Both the position numbers and the translations under genes were made by a program. This document shows, in pieces, positions 11,812 through 34,800 of a stretch of DNA of 64,000 nt. The notes beneath the pieces are model-generated. The model made no database searches. It was given only the letters and a program-made list of their open reading frames with translations, and was not told the DNA's origin. The stretch covers positions 1,134,001 through 1,198,000 of the forward strand of contig WPIO01000103.1 of NCBI GenBank assembly GCA_009760855.2, in the 5' to 3' direction. The DNA is from Cristatella mucedo. Taxonomy: Eukaryota; Bryozoa; Phylactolaemata; Cristatellidae. Each line of letters opens with the position of its first letter. The stretch's first letter is position 1.

Positions 11812-13101
11812 TTGGCGACGCGAATGGAAGCCGGAAAACTCGTTATGTTGAACGCGGCTGGATCTGGCACGAGGGCTCCACCATCATCCGGGGGGGGGTA
11901 GACGCACGCAGACCACGTCGCAAATGCTGAGAGGATGCGCCACGAGAAAAAACATTTCAGAGGAGATCCGACAAAAGGCAATACTTATTGGCATCCTTCC
12001 GGGTAAGTGTCATTCTCTAGTGAAGCGGGAGGTAGCTCCGCGTAAACCGGCCACAGGAACCTCCGGCTACAGGAACTATTTGCACTAATCAGGAGGATTC
12101 TTCCTCTTTCCTCTGCTTACGTGCTCGATGTTTGCCATATATGCGGTGGCAGTTACTTTCCAGGCCGCACCTGTTAGAGCTTTGATGCAAGCTCTAGTGA
12201 CGAGACGCATCTTTTGCTGTCTAACATATCTGCGCCTGCCAGGACGGTGCCAGGAGGGTCAGCAAGTTGAGGCGACGGCAGGGGAGGCACCTTCGGCGGC
12301 CTGCGCGGTAGCGGTCCGTGAGTGAGGCGGCGATTTATTTCCGAGGAGACACAGTGCATGGAGCTCAAGCGGCCCGTGAGGCGGAGAGAGGGGAGGGAAG
12401 GCGTGGTCCGAGAAACGGCTATCCGGCTATTGCGAAACGGCTGTCGCGAGGTGGTGAACGAAGAGGCGCCGGAGTACGAGGCGGCGTACGAGACGGTCGC
12501 GGCTCACGAAACGGCTGCCGGCCCGCCGACTACGGACGGCCGCGAGAAGGCAGCAGCGGTGGAAGTCACTGAGGCGATGTGGAGATCGGCGCCCACCACG
12601 GTGCCAGTGCAGGGCATCGCCGCCAGGGCGACGCCACTCAGCCGCTTCGACGCCGGTCAGTGCTGTGACTACGACGCAAGTCGGCCCTGCTACGAAGCCG
12701 TTTAGTGCTGCCAGGACTGAAGAGAATGACGAGAAGAGCCGTCGACGTAGAAGCAGCCGCCAAAGCGACGGAGACTGCCGTAATAACCCGCGAGGCAGAT
12801 GGAGGAGCCACGTGCCTAATAAGCGGTTGCGGGAAAAGTACGTTGGGTATGCTGCTGCAGTGGCTTACGCCCATCCGGATGGTCACCGAAGGCCGTGCTT
12901 CGGTGCGCCTCCTCCGAGCGGATGTCCTGTAGCCTGTATTCCCGCGAGGACTGTTCTTTGTACCTGACACTCGCCAACTCGTTCTTCCTTGTGATTTTCG
13001 CTAACTTCTCACTGCGTGATATATTGTGCTTCTCGCTTGATTGGCAGTCCTGTCCGAAGCGGACATATGCTCAGTCGGCTTCTCATGGGAAGAGAAAATA
13101 G

Positions 13102-13292
13102 TGGTTCTGCTGTACAGCGACAGCATACTACTCCAGCGGAACCTAACGAGAGGAGAACATCGGACCTACTTTGGTAGATGCTTCTAAGCTAGTGCGGTGG
13201 CCATAGCAGCCCAGTTCGGCCGACGTTCCATAAATAGTGGCATCTGTCCGAGCTGCCTTTTGCTGTACGCGACTGCTCGTAAAAACTTAACA
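13102..13292 (+). repeat. 3' LTR
   Basis: Begins TGGTTCTGCTGTACAGCGA and ends AAAAACTTAACA. It is collinear with the 5' LTR, with scattered substitutions and small indels. Confidence 0.7.
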
Positions 13293-13565
13293 CAGTAATA
13301 TACTGCTTCTTAGATTTCTTCGCCTGTTTCTTGTGCAGCTGTTTGGGAGCATCTTCAATGAGTGTCGATCAGTAGTCAGCCAGCATTACATTAAACCATT
13401 TCCCTTGATAATTCGTTCCATTCTTGCGATATCATTACGAAAAAGTTCACCTCGTTCATCACTAAAGATGCCACAGTTGTTAGGGAATTAATCTCGATCG
13501 GAGTGGATAAAGCGCATCTTTAGTGACGTATGACAGCCAAATTTACTACATGATCATGTCTTCTA

Positions 13566-13910
13566 CTAGTTCCTTGTGGTTTCAGAGAAAATTCCATTGA
13601 TGGAGATTCCTTCGAGAAGATTCGATTTTTGAAATCTTGATCCTAGCAGCTCTGCCTTGCTCTTGGAAAAGTCCAAATCACGAACCAGGTAATTTAGTTC
13701 TTCCTGTGTTAAACTAGATCTGCTTGATGATGCACCACTGTGGAAATAGAGATCATTGCATGATGACATACCACGAGAAGAACAGGTCAGCTCACCCCTT
13801 ATCATGCGAATCAAAAGAATATTCTGCAGGAGGTTCTAAAATGGAGAGTTCATCACCACATGGAACTGGTCTCAAAGCAGAAGGAATATGTATGTACACT
13901 ATTCTAGACT
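13566..13910 (-). pseudogene. Fragment of repeat-associated ORF family (ELNxLVRDL-type)
   Basis: On the minus strand the translation gives SALRPVPCGDELSI, then after a frame change SSLTQEELNYLVRDL and SKAELLGSRFQKSNLLEG. I recall this motif order, (S)A(L/I)RPVPHGDELP followed by LTxxELNDLVRDLxLxKxxAELLGSRL, from a large group of uncharacterised animal proteins that occur in many genomic copies and are probably encoded by a mobile element. Stops (for example after HDKG) and the loss of the downstream part show it is dead. The function of the intact family is unknown to me. A fragment of what looks like the preceding N-terminal part lies at 63432-63620. Confidence 0.6.
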
Positions 13911-14059
13911 TCTTTTGCTTTTATATTTCACCTAAAAGAGGAGGAACCAAGCGGAAGTAGCAGTCATTTATCTAGTTGGTTGGCTCTCTCCACTCCACCG
14001 GGGACTGCAACCAACATTGCTGGTATTTTGCCGTTCAACCACTGTGAGAGGTGATAGTA

Positions 14060-17000
14060 ATAATATTAATAATTAATAATAGTAATGCACTTGATAAAGC
14101 ACCCTCAGAGAACTTAATCTCTCTCTAGGCGCTTTACATTTGCTGCAAATGGAAATGCAATTGAATCGTGAGTAATATCATGCTTGATAAACAAAAAATG
14201 AATAACATGGTTAGCGGTGACATGCACAGGGTCAGCATGCAAATGCGGTTAGTGGCACCATGCACCGTGTCAGCACGCATATGCACATAAAGGACAAATC
14301 ACAGTGACCCACTGAATGCTGTAAAATAGGTTTGTTTTTAATTTCTTTTAAAATGTGATCAAGTCTGGGTATGTCGTGACGCAAGTCGGGAGTGAGTTCC
14401 AGGCTTTGTGAGCATACGAACTAAATGCACGGTCTCCAAAGGTTTTGAGGTTTGTACGAGGTATTTGTAGGCAGTTGGATTCCGAAAAGTGGGTGGTACG
14501 ATGCTTGGCCTGATGGAGGAGTATATCTCAGAGATAGGCTAGAGCCAAAGAATGACGTGACATACAAGAGAGCGACAAAACCTTGAAATCAATCCGTTGT
14601 TTGACTGGAAGCACGTGCAGGTCGGCGAGAAGTGATGTGATGAGGCAACTGCGACGCTCACGACAGACAGCCTAACTGCAGAGTTTTGCAACGGCTGCAA
14701 TCGCCTGATCGCACATAGTGGTAGACCAGTAGGCAGTGAGTTGCAGAAGTCGAGACTGCTGCATCAGTTTCAGCCTGTTCGCGCCCTCAGGTCCTGTGTG
14801 GACAATAAATTAGCTGTCCCATTCCTCCGCTTAAAGACAGTTGGCGACAGAAGCTTTAGCTCTGCAGGTCCTAGACTGTGGAACTCGCTTCTACAATTCT
14901 TACGAAACGACATCTACTCTCCAACTGCCGACTGTGGCACATCTTTTTCAGCGGTCCTGAACTGCTACTTCTATGCTACTCACTACCCCAACTGCTCTCC
15001 TAACTCTGCTATGCTTCCCACTTTCTCTTTGTTGCGTGAGACGAAGTCTGTTGGCTACGGAATGCGTACCGAAAGCCGCTTAGGCTGTGAGTGCGCTATA
15101 CAAAAATCTCCTGCGTAACACCCACATCGTCTTTATGACTTTGTGGAGTTACAGACGGGGATACATTACATCATTATATGTCACGAATGCATGGACCAAC
15201 TTGGACATGGTATTCTTATCTAACCATGCCCGAATTTTAGCAATGTTATGAAGCTGAAAATAGGCATATTTGACTGTGGAGCTGATATGGTCGTCTAACG
15301 AGAGGTCGCTTTGGAATATGACGCCTAGATTTCGAGCTGATTCAACAGGAGATATGCTGGCAGAGCCAATTTTGAGCGTCAGCCTTTCCAATTTGTGAAT
15401 CACACTGGGTTTTCCCATAACTAGTAACTTAGTTTTATCATCGTTTAGTTTTAGAAAATTTGCTGCCATCCATGTGTGGATGTCATCAATACATGCAGCA
15501 AGTGAGTTGAGAGAATGTGAGGTGCTCAAATGGTGGGACGGATCAAAGCAAATGTACAACTGAGCGTTATCCGCATAGAAGTGAAAGCCTAGATTGTGCT
15601 TGGCAAATCACATCAGCAAGATGGAGAGTATAAACCGTGAAAAGAACCGGACCTAGCACGGAGCCCTGAAGTACCCCATATTAGGAGTAACCTCAGATGA
15701 TCTTTGTCCATTCACGTCAATACTCTGGAGTCTGCCACTGAGATAGCACCTGAACCACTGCAGAGCAGTGCCTGTAATGCCCAGGCGAGATGAGAGGCGC
15801 TCTAGAAGAACTTTGTGATCGATGGTTTCAAAAGCTGCCGAAAAATCGAGAAAAACAAGCAGAGACACTCTACCCATGTCTGCATGTCGTTGTATACCCT
15901 AAGCAATGCTGACTCTGTGGAGTGATTAGCTCTAAAGCGAGACTTGAACCTACTAGCAAGGTGTGAGGTTTCGATATATGAGTTCAGCTGTTCCGCCACG
16001 ACCAGTTCCGGTGTCTAAGACAGGAATTGTAGAAGGAAGACTGGGCGGTAGTTGCTTAAGTTCTCTTGGTCTAGTGCCACTTTCTTGAGAAGTAGCCTAA
16101 CTACAGCTTGTTTGAAAGGTGCTGGGACATGACCTGAGGCTAATGACATATTAATTATGTAAGTTATGCATGGCAGCAGCAGATCAATGCAACGTAGGAG
16201 CAGGACAGTGGGAATAGGGTCCAGAGAACTTGTTGTCTTCTTTGATTAAGATACGAACTTCAGGACTAGATAACTAGTGACCTGCTTAAATGTAGACATT
16301 AAGGTGCAGCCAGGAATTGGGGGACAGCAATCTAGTGGGATGTTGTCATTGCAGGGATGAACTCTCTGATCCTGTCTATCTTCTGCACAATCAAGAGAAG
16401 CGATCGGCTAGATCATCACAAGGATCATCAGGTAAGGAGCTTATCTAGGAGCGGTTGAGGAGATTGTTTATCTTCGATATCAGCATTTTTGGATTGGGCA
16501 TCTGCGATACAACAATGTTTCTATAGAAGCTAAACTTGGTCTTTGCTAGTATCGATTGGTACAACCTACAGTAGTCGTCATATGCCTGCCGATGGACAGT
16601 CAGTCCAGATCTTTCGTATGCTTTTTCAAGCTTTCGTTTAGTAGACCTGGCTAGTTTAATATCTGTGGCAAACCATAGGCCGTCTGGCCTGGGGCTCACA
16701 GTGCTCTTAGTCAGAGGTGCAAACTCGTCGAGCGTGTCAGCTAGTATCGCGTTGTAGCTATCTAACAATGATGACAGATCGGAGGGAGGACTGAGAAGCC
16801 GAGGTTAAGCAGGTATTCTCACACGGACAGCATTAATGTCAAGGGTCTTGAGGATTCGCTATTCACAGGTTATTTTAGAGGAGGAGGTAGGCACACACAG
16901 TAGATTGAATGAGATCTGCACGTGGTCAGATAAGCAGGATTTGGTAATAATTGGTAATGACAAAGTGCAGTTATATGAGAAAATCTGGTCGAGTGCGTGG

Positions 17001-17540
17001 CCCTCGATGTGAGTAGGGCCATGCAAATGAGCCACAAGAGACAATGAGTCAGTCAATGGACGAAATTCATTGCTGAAGGCATCCGATAAGTTATTAAAGT
17101 GAACAATAAAATCACCCATAACGAGGAAGGATCGATTTCTTGCACACAGAATCAAAATGATATCTGAGAAATCTTAGATAAACTAGGATTTGGTACCTGG
17201 TGGGCGATAGACTACTGCCACTATCGGTAGCTTGTTTTCCGATGAGACCAAGAAAATTAATTTAAAAGACTGCTACGAGGGTACTGCAAATGGCTTGAAG
17301 TTGAATTTCGAGCACACGATAATAGCAACTCCACCCCCAGTTTTGATTGATCTAGGGGTGTGGAAGAACGAGAAACCAGATGAGGTAGAGTCCTTAATTG
17401 TAATGCAGTTGTAACAATTTTAACCAAGAACGATTTTAGCCAAGTTTCAGTTAGGGTAAGCAGGTCGATATCATTTTTAGAAATAAGGTCACTTATTACC
17501 AGTAACTCACCCTATATTGTTGGGTCAAGGGCTGGTGTAA
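14060..17540 (-). mobile_element. LINE-1f non-LTR retrotransposon, long copy, with nested LINE-2f
   Basis: CR1/L2-like LINE read from 17540 downwards. The endonuclease remnant has SFLVMGDFIVHFNN, HLHGPTHIEGHALDQI and SCLSDHVQI (17155-16859). A linker follows with NAILADTLDEFAPLTK (16768-16445). The reverse transcriptase has LVFLDFSAAFETIDH (15877-15653), and MYICFDPSHH and the later RT part (15559-15149). The 3' region with the terminal hairpin ends in an (ATT)n-like run at 14060. Stops and frameshifts divide it. A 420-bp LINE-2f piece in the opposite orientation splits the RT C-terminal region at 14757-15176. Confidence 0.85.
14757..15176 (+). mobile_element. LINE-2f 3' fragment nested in LINE-1f
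   Basis: Encodes the end of LINE-2f (FQPVRALRSCVDNKLAVPF, VGDRSFSSAGPRLWN) followed by the family 3' terminus (GCGCTATACAAAA... ACAGACGG) and a short (ATTAC)n-like tail. The LINE-1f sequence GTCGAGAC...TGTCACGAATGC is interrupted exactly here, so this insertion is younger than its host LINE. Confidence 0.85.
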
Positions 17541-17582
17541 TCACCAACCATGCACTCGAAGTGAAGATAATATGCCTTCTTC

Positions 17583-17645
17583 CCTTGACAAGTGACATAA
17601 TCCCAATAAATATATATATAAATATATATATACATATATATATTG
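17583..17645. repeat. TA-rich simple repeat
   Basis: ATATATATAAATATATATATACATATATA-type low-complexity DNA between the LINE-1f 5' end and SINE-II. Confidence 0.8.
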
Positions 17646-17649
17646 CATT

Positions 17650-17830
17650 CATATTTGATCCTGAGGTTAAAGTTAGCGCCCCGGCTATGGTCTGGTTAAG
17701 GTCTTGGGCTCGAGCCCGCAGGCATATGTGAAGCGCCTGAAACGAGATTAAGTTCTCTTGGGGGACTATGCAAATGAATAATATATATATATATATTATA
17801 TTATATTATATATATATATATATGTTATAC
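17650..17830 (+). mobile_element. SINE-II copy, tRNA-derived head with LINE-1f-like tail
   Basis: Contains the SINE-II head with the B-box-like GGGCTCGAGCCC and then GTGAAGCGCC... GAGATTAAGTTCTCTTG, which is the LINE-1f 3' terminal sequence. It ends in ATGCAAATGAATAAT and runs into a long TA-rich stretch. Confidence 0.7.
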
Positions 17831-17862
17831 ATATGTATACATATAATGTAATATATAATTCA
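17778..17862. repeat. TA-rich palindromic stretch between inverted SINE-II copies
   Basis: Alternating TA and TATTATAT units with ACATATGTATACATAT. It could fold into a cruciform, with the two inverted SINE-II tails extending the stem on either side. Confidence 0.8.
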
Positions 17863-17965
17863 TTTGCATAGAAGCTTCACATATGCCTTCAGGCTCGAGC
17901 CAGCAACATCAGCCAGACATTGGGGCGTTCGAGCATATTAACCTCTTGACGAAACCAACTAGTAA
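17863..17965 (-). mobile_element. SINE-II copy, inverted
   Basis: The reverse complement of the SINE-II end and head (ATTCATTTGCATA, CATATGCC, GGCTCGAGCC). The middle of the LINE-like tail is deleted. It is tail to tail with the copy at 17650. Confidence 0.65.
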
Positions 17966-18700
17966 AAACTATCTACGGTATTAATGGAATTATGAGGCAT
18001 TGCTGTTCTTTATTGTACCTTAGTGGATAACATAAAACAGATTAACGTAACGGTAATATAAGCTGTCTCGCACAAAGTCAGAAATATTTTAAATGCTTAA
18101 CCTTTTCCGACTGGGATTTATGACGTCAGCTTACTGGTGCAGCCGCCCGGCAGCAGAATTGCCTAGCATCAGAAAATGATGCAAGCTCGAGGTGATTTGT
18201 GCGTGATGATATAATGAAACGAAATATATATCACATTTGTCTAGCCTTAGTTCCGATCTAGTTGCTGTCCAAGTGGATTAACTTACGAGGTGAAACATAG
18301 AAAATGAACTGTATGAAATATCTTCAAAACGAGCAGGTAGAAAAATGTAGGGTTACATTCAAGTTCACTAAACCTATATACCACAAAGGCCTTTTTAAAT
18401 CAGTAGCGATTTCAATGTTGACCGGTGTTACTTAACAACATTCGAGTTCTACCTATGCATGCTGTCAGTAATTGCATTACCCCAGTCTTAAGCGCTAGTA
18501 GGAAACATTAACCAGCGAATATACGTTTTTCTGTTAAATTGACAGCAAAAATGAAGTGGTGATTCTCGTATGAATAAAATGTTTGCCTTTTGGGGCTGAT
18601 TGTATTGTGTTACTGCTTGCTACAAAATGAGGGTAGCACATAGTACACATTATTTCTTTGTGAAGTTTCCTTGATAACGACATGGACAGTAATAGGCTAA
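17966..18700. other. No recognisable feature (3' side of Tsp-A)
   Basis: AT-rich sequence downstream of Tsp-A. No second gene or repeat family is seen. The 3' flank shared with Tsp-B lies just above, at about 18700-18827. Confidence 0.4.
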
Positions 18701-18827
18701 ATATTCGACTGTTAACTTAGCATGCAACACAGATGTTTAACAAGACAGTGTTGCAAGTGGTCTTGCTTGTTTTCTGGTTGTCCTCCTTGTACTGCAATAG
18801 TACCGACATTTAGTGGTTGTTTTTCCA

Positions 18828-30366
<11,539 letters not shown>

Positions 30367-30790
30367 TGCAAGGTCGGTTCGGTCTCCCTTACTGCAGAAT
30401 ATAGTCATTACTAACTTCCTTGTTCCCGCGGACTAACTAACGCTCCAGAACTGCCGCTTTTTCTCGCGGTGGAAGTGGCGAATAAGCTTGTCGCACTACC
30501 CATGCAGCAGTTATTGTAATGAAGGCAAATTATGCAAAACAGACTATGTAATCAAAACGATCCAAAGTTCATCTCTTCTATAATTTGAGTTTATATTTAA
30601 CTGGTTGCATGAACTTTCAAAAATAATACTGCGGTGCGGAAAGGTATACAATAATATTACGACTTATTCCGTTAGTGTTAGTTCCATTTATGAGCGGAAA
30701 TTATGACAAAGCTGCTCAAAATTTGTCCGCAGGTTTCGCAGCTGCTGGGAGCCCCTCCGCAAGGTTATCGTGAAGACTTTCTAATTCTTG
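30367..30790 (-). promoter_or_regulatory. Tsp-A 5' flank, shared with Tsp-B and a third copy
   Basis: Aligns with 49074-49470 upstream of Tsp-B. The best blocks are TGAGCAGCTTT(G/A)TCATAATT, CCGCTCATAAATGGA, CTTTGGATCGTTTTGATTAC and the stretch just before the ATG. It probably contains the 5' untranslated region and promoter, but no TATA box or transcription start can be assigned. Confidence 0.6.
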
Positions 30791-30909
30791 CATGTCTATA
30801 TTGACGAGTTACGTAAGCTATACATATTTTATGCTTTATTTTTCTTATAACGACTCGAGCTTCGAAGGGCTGCTTTCCATATAAAACTGAATTACAGCAT
30901 CCACCTATC

Positions 30910-31077
30910 GTACTTACATGCTGACCCTGTTCATTTCACCCCTAACCATGCTATTCATGTTGTATCAAGCATGATATTACTCACCATTCTATCGCGATTC
31001 CTTGGCAGACAAAATGTAAAGCGCCTACAGAGAGATTAGGTTCCCTGAGGGCGTTTCATCAAGTGTATCATTATTAT
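30910..31077 (+). mobile_element. LINE-1f 3' end fragment
   Basis: ATGCTGACCCTGTTCATTTC through the hairpin AAAGCGCCTACAGAGAG to ATCATTATTAT. It separates the Tsp-A 5' flank from block P. Confidence 0.8.
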
Positions 31078-31129
31078 GTCGTCTTTGCTTAGCAGCTTTG
31101 CTTTGCGAGATACATCGTCTCGATTATAT

Positions 31130-31555
31130 CTGTCAAATATGTTTCTTTGCATGTTTGCGGCTTTCTTTGCTGCAGTAACTCTCATTGTAAGCGGGCCGGC
31201 ACCTCTTGGAAAATGCCGAATATATTTCGCCGTAGCGCAATCTGCGTAAACGTCGAGCGTCAGTAGGCGAAATCCAGTTCAGACCAACCACGCCCACACT
31301 GCCTGTCCGAGTGTGCACGTCCAAGCGTCTAGCAATAGCGTCCTGCCGCGAATTGTGACTGGCTCGCTTCTAAAACTTTTGCAGCTCGATCAGAGCGGCG
31401 TCTCGCACCACGGCTGCTTTCCAAAGTAGTCAGCGCTCGCAGAGCAGCTATTCTGCTTTCATAGCCAGCTTCATTCGATTAAAAAACTTTTGAATTTTCT
31501 CTCATTATTTAAAAATGGATGGGAAGTTGAGTAAGGCTAATAGAGTTTCCTGTAG
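31130..31555 (-). repeat. Block P, copy 1
   Basis: About 420 bp matching, in inverted orientation, 45140-45560. Landmarks are GATCGAGCTGCA, GGACGTGCACA-like, GTGGTTGGTCTGAACTGGAT and CTGACGCTCGACGT. On the minus strand a 63-codon frame (MDVHTRTGSVGVVGLNW) is open; the other copy keeps MDVQIRTDTVVVVGLDW but soon stops. No family is recognised. It may belong to the inverted duplication or be a transposon. Confidence 0.55.
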
Positions 31556-31629
31556 AGTTTTCGATAGAGCCTCTTGCGCTCGCGATTATTAACCAAGAGA
31601 CGACCAAGCTTCCGGCGTCACTTGTGTGG

Positions 31630-31890
31630 CCCTTACCGTAATGGCAGCACCTTATGCAAAGCAGACTTTAAGGATACAAACTTCACTTAAGGTCAGAATT
31701 AAAATTTATGTTCAGCTAGTTGTATGAACAGCTAAAAAATAATATCCTAGTGACGAATAGGTATTCATTATTATTATGAATTAATCCACTCCTTTAGTTC
31801 CGTTTAGGAGCGGCATTTTGATAAAGCGGCTCTCGTGGTGGCTGCAGGTTTTGCCGCTGCTGAGAGCTTCTCCGCACGGTTTCCATGTAG
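31630..31890 (-). repeat. Third copy of the tetraspanin 5' flank, without a gene
   Basis: Aligns with the middle of the Tsp-A and Tsp-B 5' flanks: GCCGCTTTATCAAAATGCCGCTCC-like, GTTCATACAACTAGCTGAACA and the TGCATAAGGTGCTGCCATTACGGTAA end. No exon 1 follows; the homology stops near 31630 and LINE-1f begins at about 31895. It is a relic of an extra gene copy or of a local duplication. Confidence 0.65.
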
Positions 31891-31894
31891 AAAA

Positions 31895-34800
31895 TGCGTC
31901 ACTCTTGACAAACGAGCCTAGCTGCAGAGTTTTGCCCCAGCTGCAAGCGCCTGATTGCACAAGCCGGTAGGCCAGAAAGCAGTGAGTTACAATGCATGGA
32001 CCAACTCAGATGTGGTATCCCTGTCAGGAAAACCTAGAGTTGTAACAGTACTGTGTTGTTGAAAGTTCGCAGACTTGATTGTGGAGCTGATGTAGTCGTC
32101 CAACGAAAGGTATTTTGGAACATGACACCTAGATTGTGTGCAAATTCAACAATAGGTATAGTAGCAGAGCCGATTTTGAGCGTTAGATTTTCCAGTTTCT
32201 GAATCCCACTTGATTTGCTCATAACTAGTAAGTTAGTTTCATCACCATTCAATTTTAGAAAATTTGCTGCCATCTATGTATGGATGTCATCAATACATGC
32301 AAAGAGAGAGTTGAGAGAATTCGACGTGCTCGAGGGATGGAGAGGGTCAAAATAAATGTAAGACTGGGTTTCGTCCGTATAGAAGTGAAAGCCTAGATTG
32401 TGCATGGAAATTACATCGGCAAGACAAGACGTAGAGTATAAACCATGAAAAGAACCGGACCATGCACGGCGGCCAGAGGTGCCGCATATGTCAGAGGTAC
32501 CTCGGATGATCTTTGTCTAATCACATCAATACTCTGGTGTCTCGAACTGAGATAGGACCTAAAACATTGTAGAGCGGTGCCAGTGATGCCCAGGTGAGAC
32601 GAGAGGCACGCAAGAATGTCTTATTGGTCGATAGTATCAAAAGCTTCCGAAAGATTGAGCAAAACAAGCGGAGATAATCTACCCATGTCTGCATTTCTTA
32701 AGTAAGTCGTTGTACACTTGAAGCACTGCTGACTTTTGTGGAGGGATTAGCTCTAAAGCCAGACTGGAACTGACCAGCAATGTTAGAAGTTTCAATATAT
32801 GAATTGAGCTGGTCTCCCGCGACTCGTTCTAGTGTCTGTGGTAGGACCGCCAGAACGGAGACTGTGCGGTGGAGCTTGGTCGACCCAGCTAGTTTAATGA
32901 CTGTGGTAAATCATCGGCCGTTTTGGCGTGGGCCCACAGTGCGCAAAGTCAGTGGTGCAAACTCGTCGAGCATGTCAGCTAGTGTCGTATTGCAGCTATC
33001 TACCAATGATGATAGATCAGAAAGGGGACTGAGCAGCTGAGGCGAGGCAGATATGCTCGCATGGACAGGATTGATGTCAAGTGTCTTGAGGTTATATCAA
33101 TTTACATGTAATTTTAGAGGAGGTGAGAGGGCACATTTTGCAGGCTGAATGAGATCTGCATGTGGTGTGATACTGTGGATTAGGTAATAATTAATGATGA
33201 CAAATTGCAGTTGCATGAAAACATTCGGTCGAATGCGTGACCCGTGTGTAGGGCCATGCATATGAGCCACAAGAGACAATAAGTCAGTCAATTCACGAAG
33301 TTCAGAGCTGAAGGCGTCTCAGATAAGTTATCAAAGTGAATGTCGAAATCCTCCATGACGAGGAAAGATTGATTTCTTGCACTCAGAATCGAAATAAGAG
33401 ATCGAGAAAGCTTAGATAAAGGAGGTTTACTTGGTACCTGGTGGGCGATAGACTACTGCTACCATCGGTAGCTTGTTTTCCGGTGAAATCAACAGCGTCG
33501 ATTCGAAAGACTTCTTTGCGGATACTTCAAATGGCTTGAAGTTGATTTTAGAGTGCACGATAATGGCAACCACCGCCAGTTTTGATTGATCTATGGGTGT
33601 GAAAGAATGAGAAACCAGTCGGGGTAGCGTCCTTAATTTATCGGGCAGTTCTTCAACTTTATCAAACTTTCAGTCAAGGCGAGCAGGTCGAGAACATTTT
33701 CAGACATAGGGTCGATTATAACTAGAGGTTCATTGCATATTCAAGTCGCTGATGTGATTGCCAAGCACAATCTAGGCTTTCACTCCTATGCGGATAACAC
33801 TCAGTTGTACCTTTGCTTTGATCCCTCCCAGCCTTCGAGCACCTCAAATTCTCTCAACTCACTTGCTGCATGCATTGATGACATCCGATCATGGATGGCA
33901 GCAAATTTTCTAAAACTAAACGATGATAAAACTAACTTACTAGTTATGGGCAAACCTAGTGTTATTCAGAAATTGGAAAGGCTGACTTTTAAAATTGGCT
34001 CTGCCAGCATATCTCCAGTTGCATCAGCTCGAAATCTAGGTGTCATATTCCAAAGCGACCTCTCGTTAGACGACCACATCAGCTCCACAGTCAAATCAGC
34101 CTATTTTCAGCTTCATAACATTGCTAAAATTCGGGCTTGTTTAGATAAGGATACCACGTCCAAGTTGGTCCATGCATTCGTGACATCTCGTCTCGACTTC
34201 TGCAACTCACTGCTTACAGGCCTACCAGCATGTGCAATCAGGCGATTGCAGCTGGTGCAAAACTCTGCAGCTAGGCTTGTCTGTCGTGAGCGTCGCAGTT
34301 GCCACATTACTCCACTTCTCGCCGACCTGCACTGGTTACCAGTCAAGCAACGGATTGACTTCAAGGTTTTGTCGCTCACTTTTAGGTCTCTTCATTCTAT
34401 GGCTCCAGCCTACCTTTCAGATATACTACCCCATCAGGCAAAGCATCGTACCACTCGCTTTTCGGAATCCAACAGTCTAGAAATACCTCGTACAAACCTT
34501 AAATCCTTTGGAGACCGTGCATTTAGCTCGTATGCTCCCACAGCCTGGAACTCCCTCCCGACCGGCATCAGAACATCCCCTGACCTGGCCACATTTAAAA
34601 GAAACTTAAAAACATACCTATTTAGGACAGCATTTAGTGGGTCCTTGTGATTCGTCCTCGATGTGCTTATGCGTGCTGACACTGTTCATGCTGCCACTAA
34701 CCACATTTGCATGCTGACCCAGTGCATGTAACCCCTAACCATGTTATTCATTTTGTTTGTTTTTCAAGCATGATTTTAACTTACTATTCTGTTGCGTATC

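Larger units (their letters stand above)
11624..13292 (+). mobile_element. Short LTR retroelement with two LTRs, non-autonomous
   Basis: Two similar direct repeats of about 190 bp (11624-11811 and 13102-13292) bound about 1.3 kb of GC-rich sequence. Just inside the left LTR is TTGGCGACGCGAATGG, the usual place of a primer-binding site. Just before the right LTR is a purine-rich tract (GGGAAGAGAAAATAG). An open frame starts at 11824 (MEAGKLVMLN) and stops after a G9 run, resembling the start of a gag gene. Interior frames up to 127 codons show no protease, reverse transcriptase or integrase motif. It looks like a deletion derivative mobilised in trans. No matching target duplication is visible. 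Confidence 0.7.

Noticed and set aside
12318-12970. Several GC-rich frames (84-127 codons) as genes
   Set aside because: They lie inside the LTR element, overlap on both strands and show no retroviral or host domain.
30367-30408. Upstream ATG of Tsp-A adding 14 residues
   Set aside because: Tsp-B has no ATG at the aligned position, while the MTSAASLK start is shared by both genes and fits tetraspanin N-termini.
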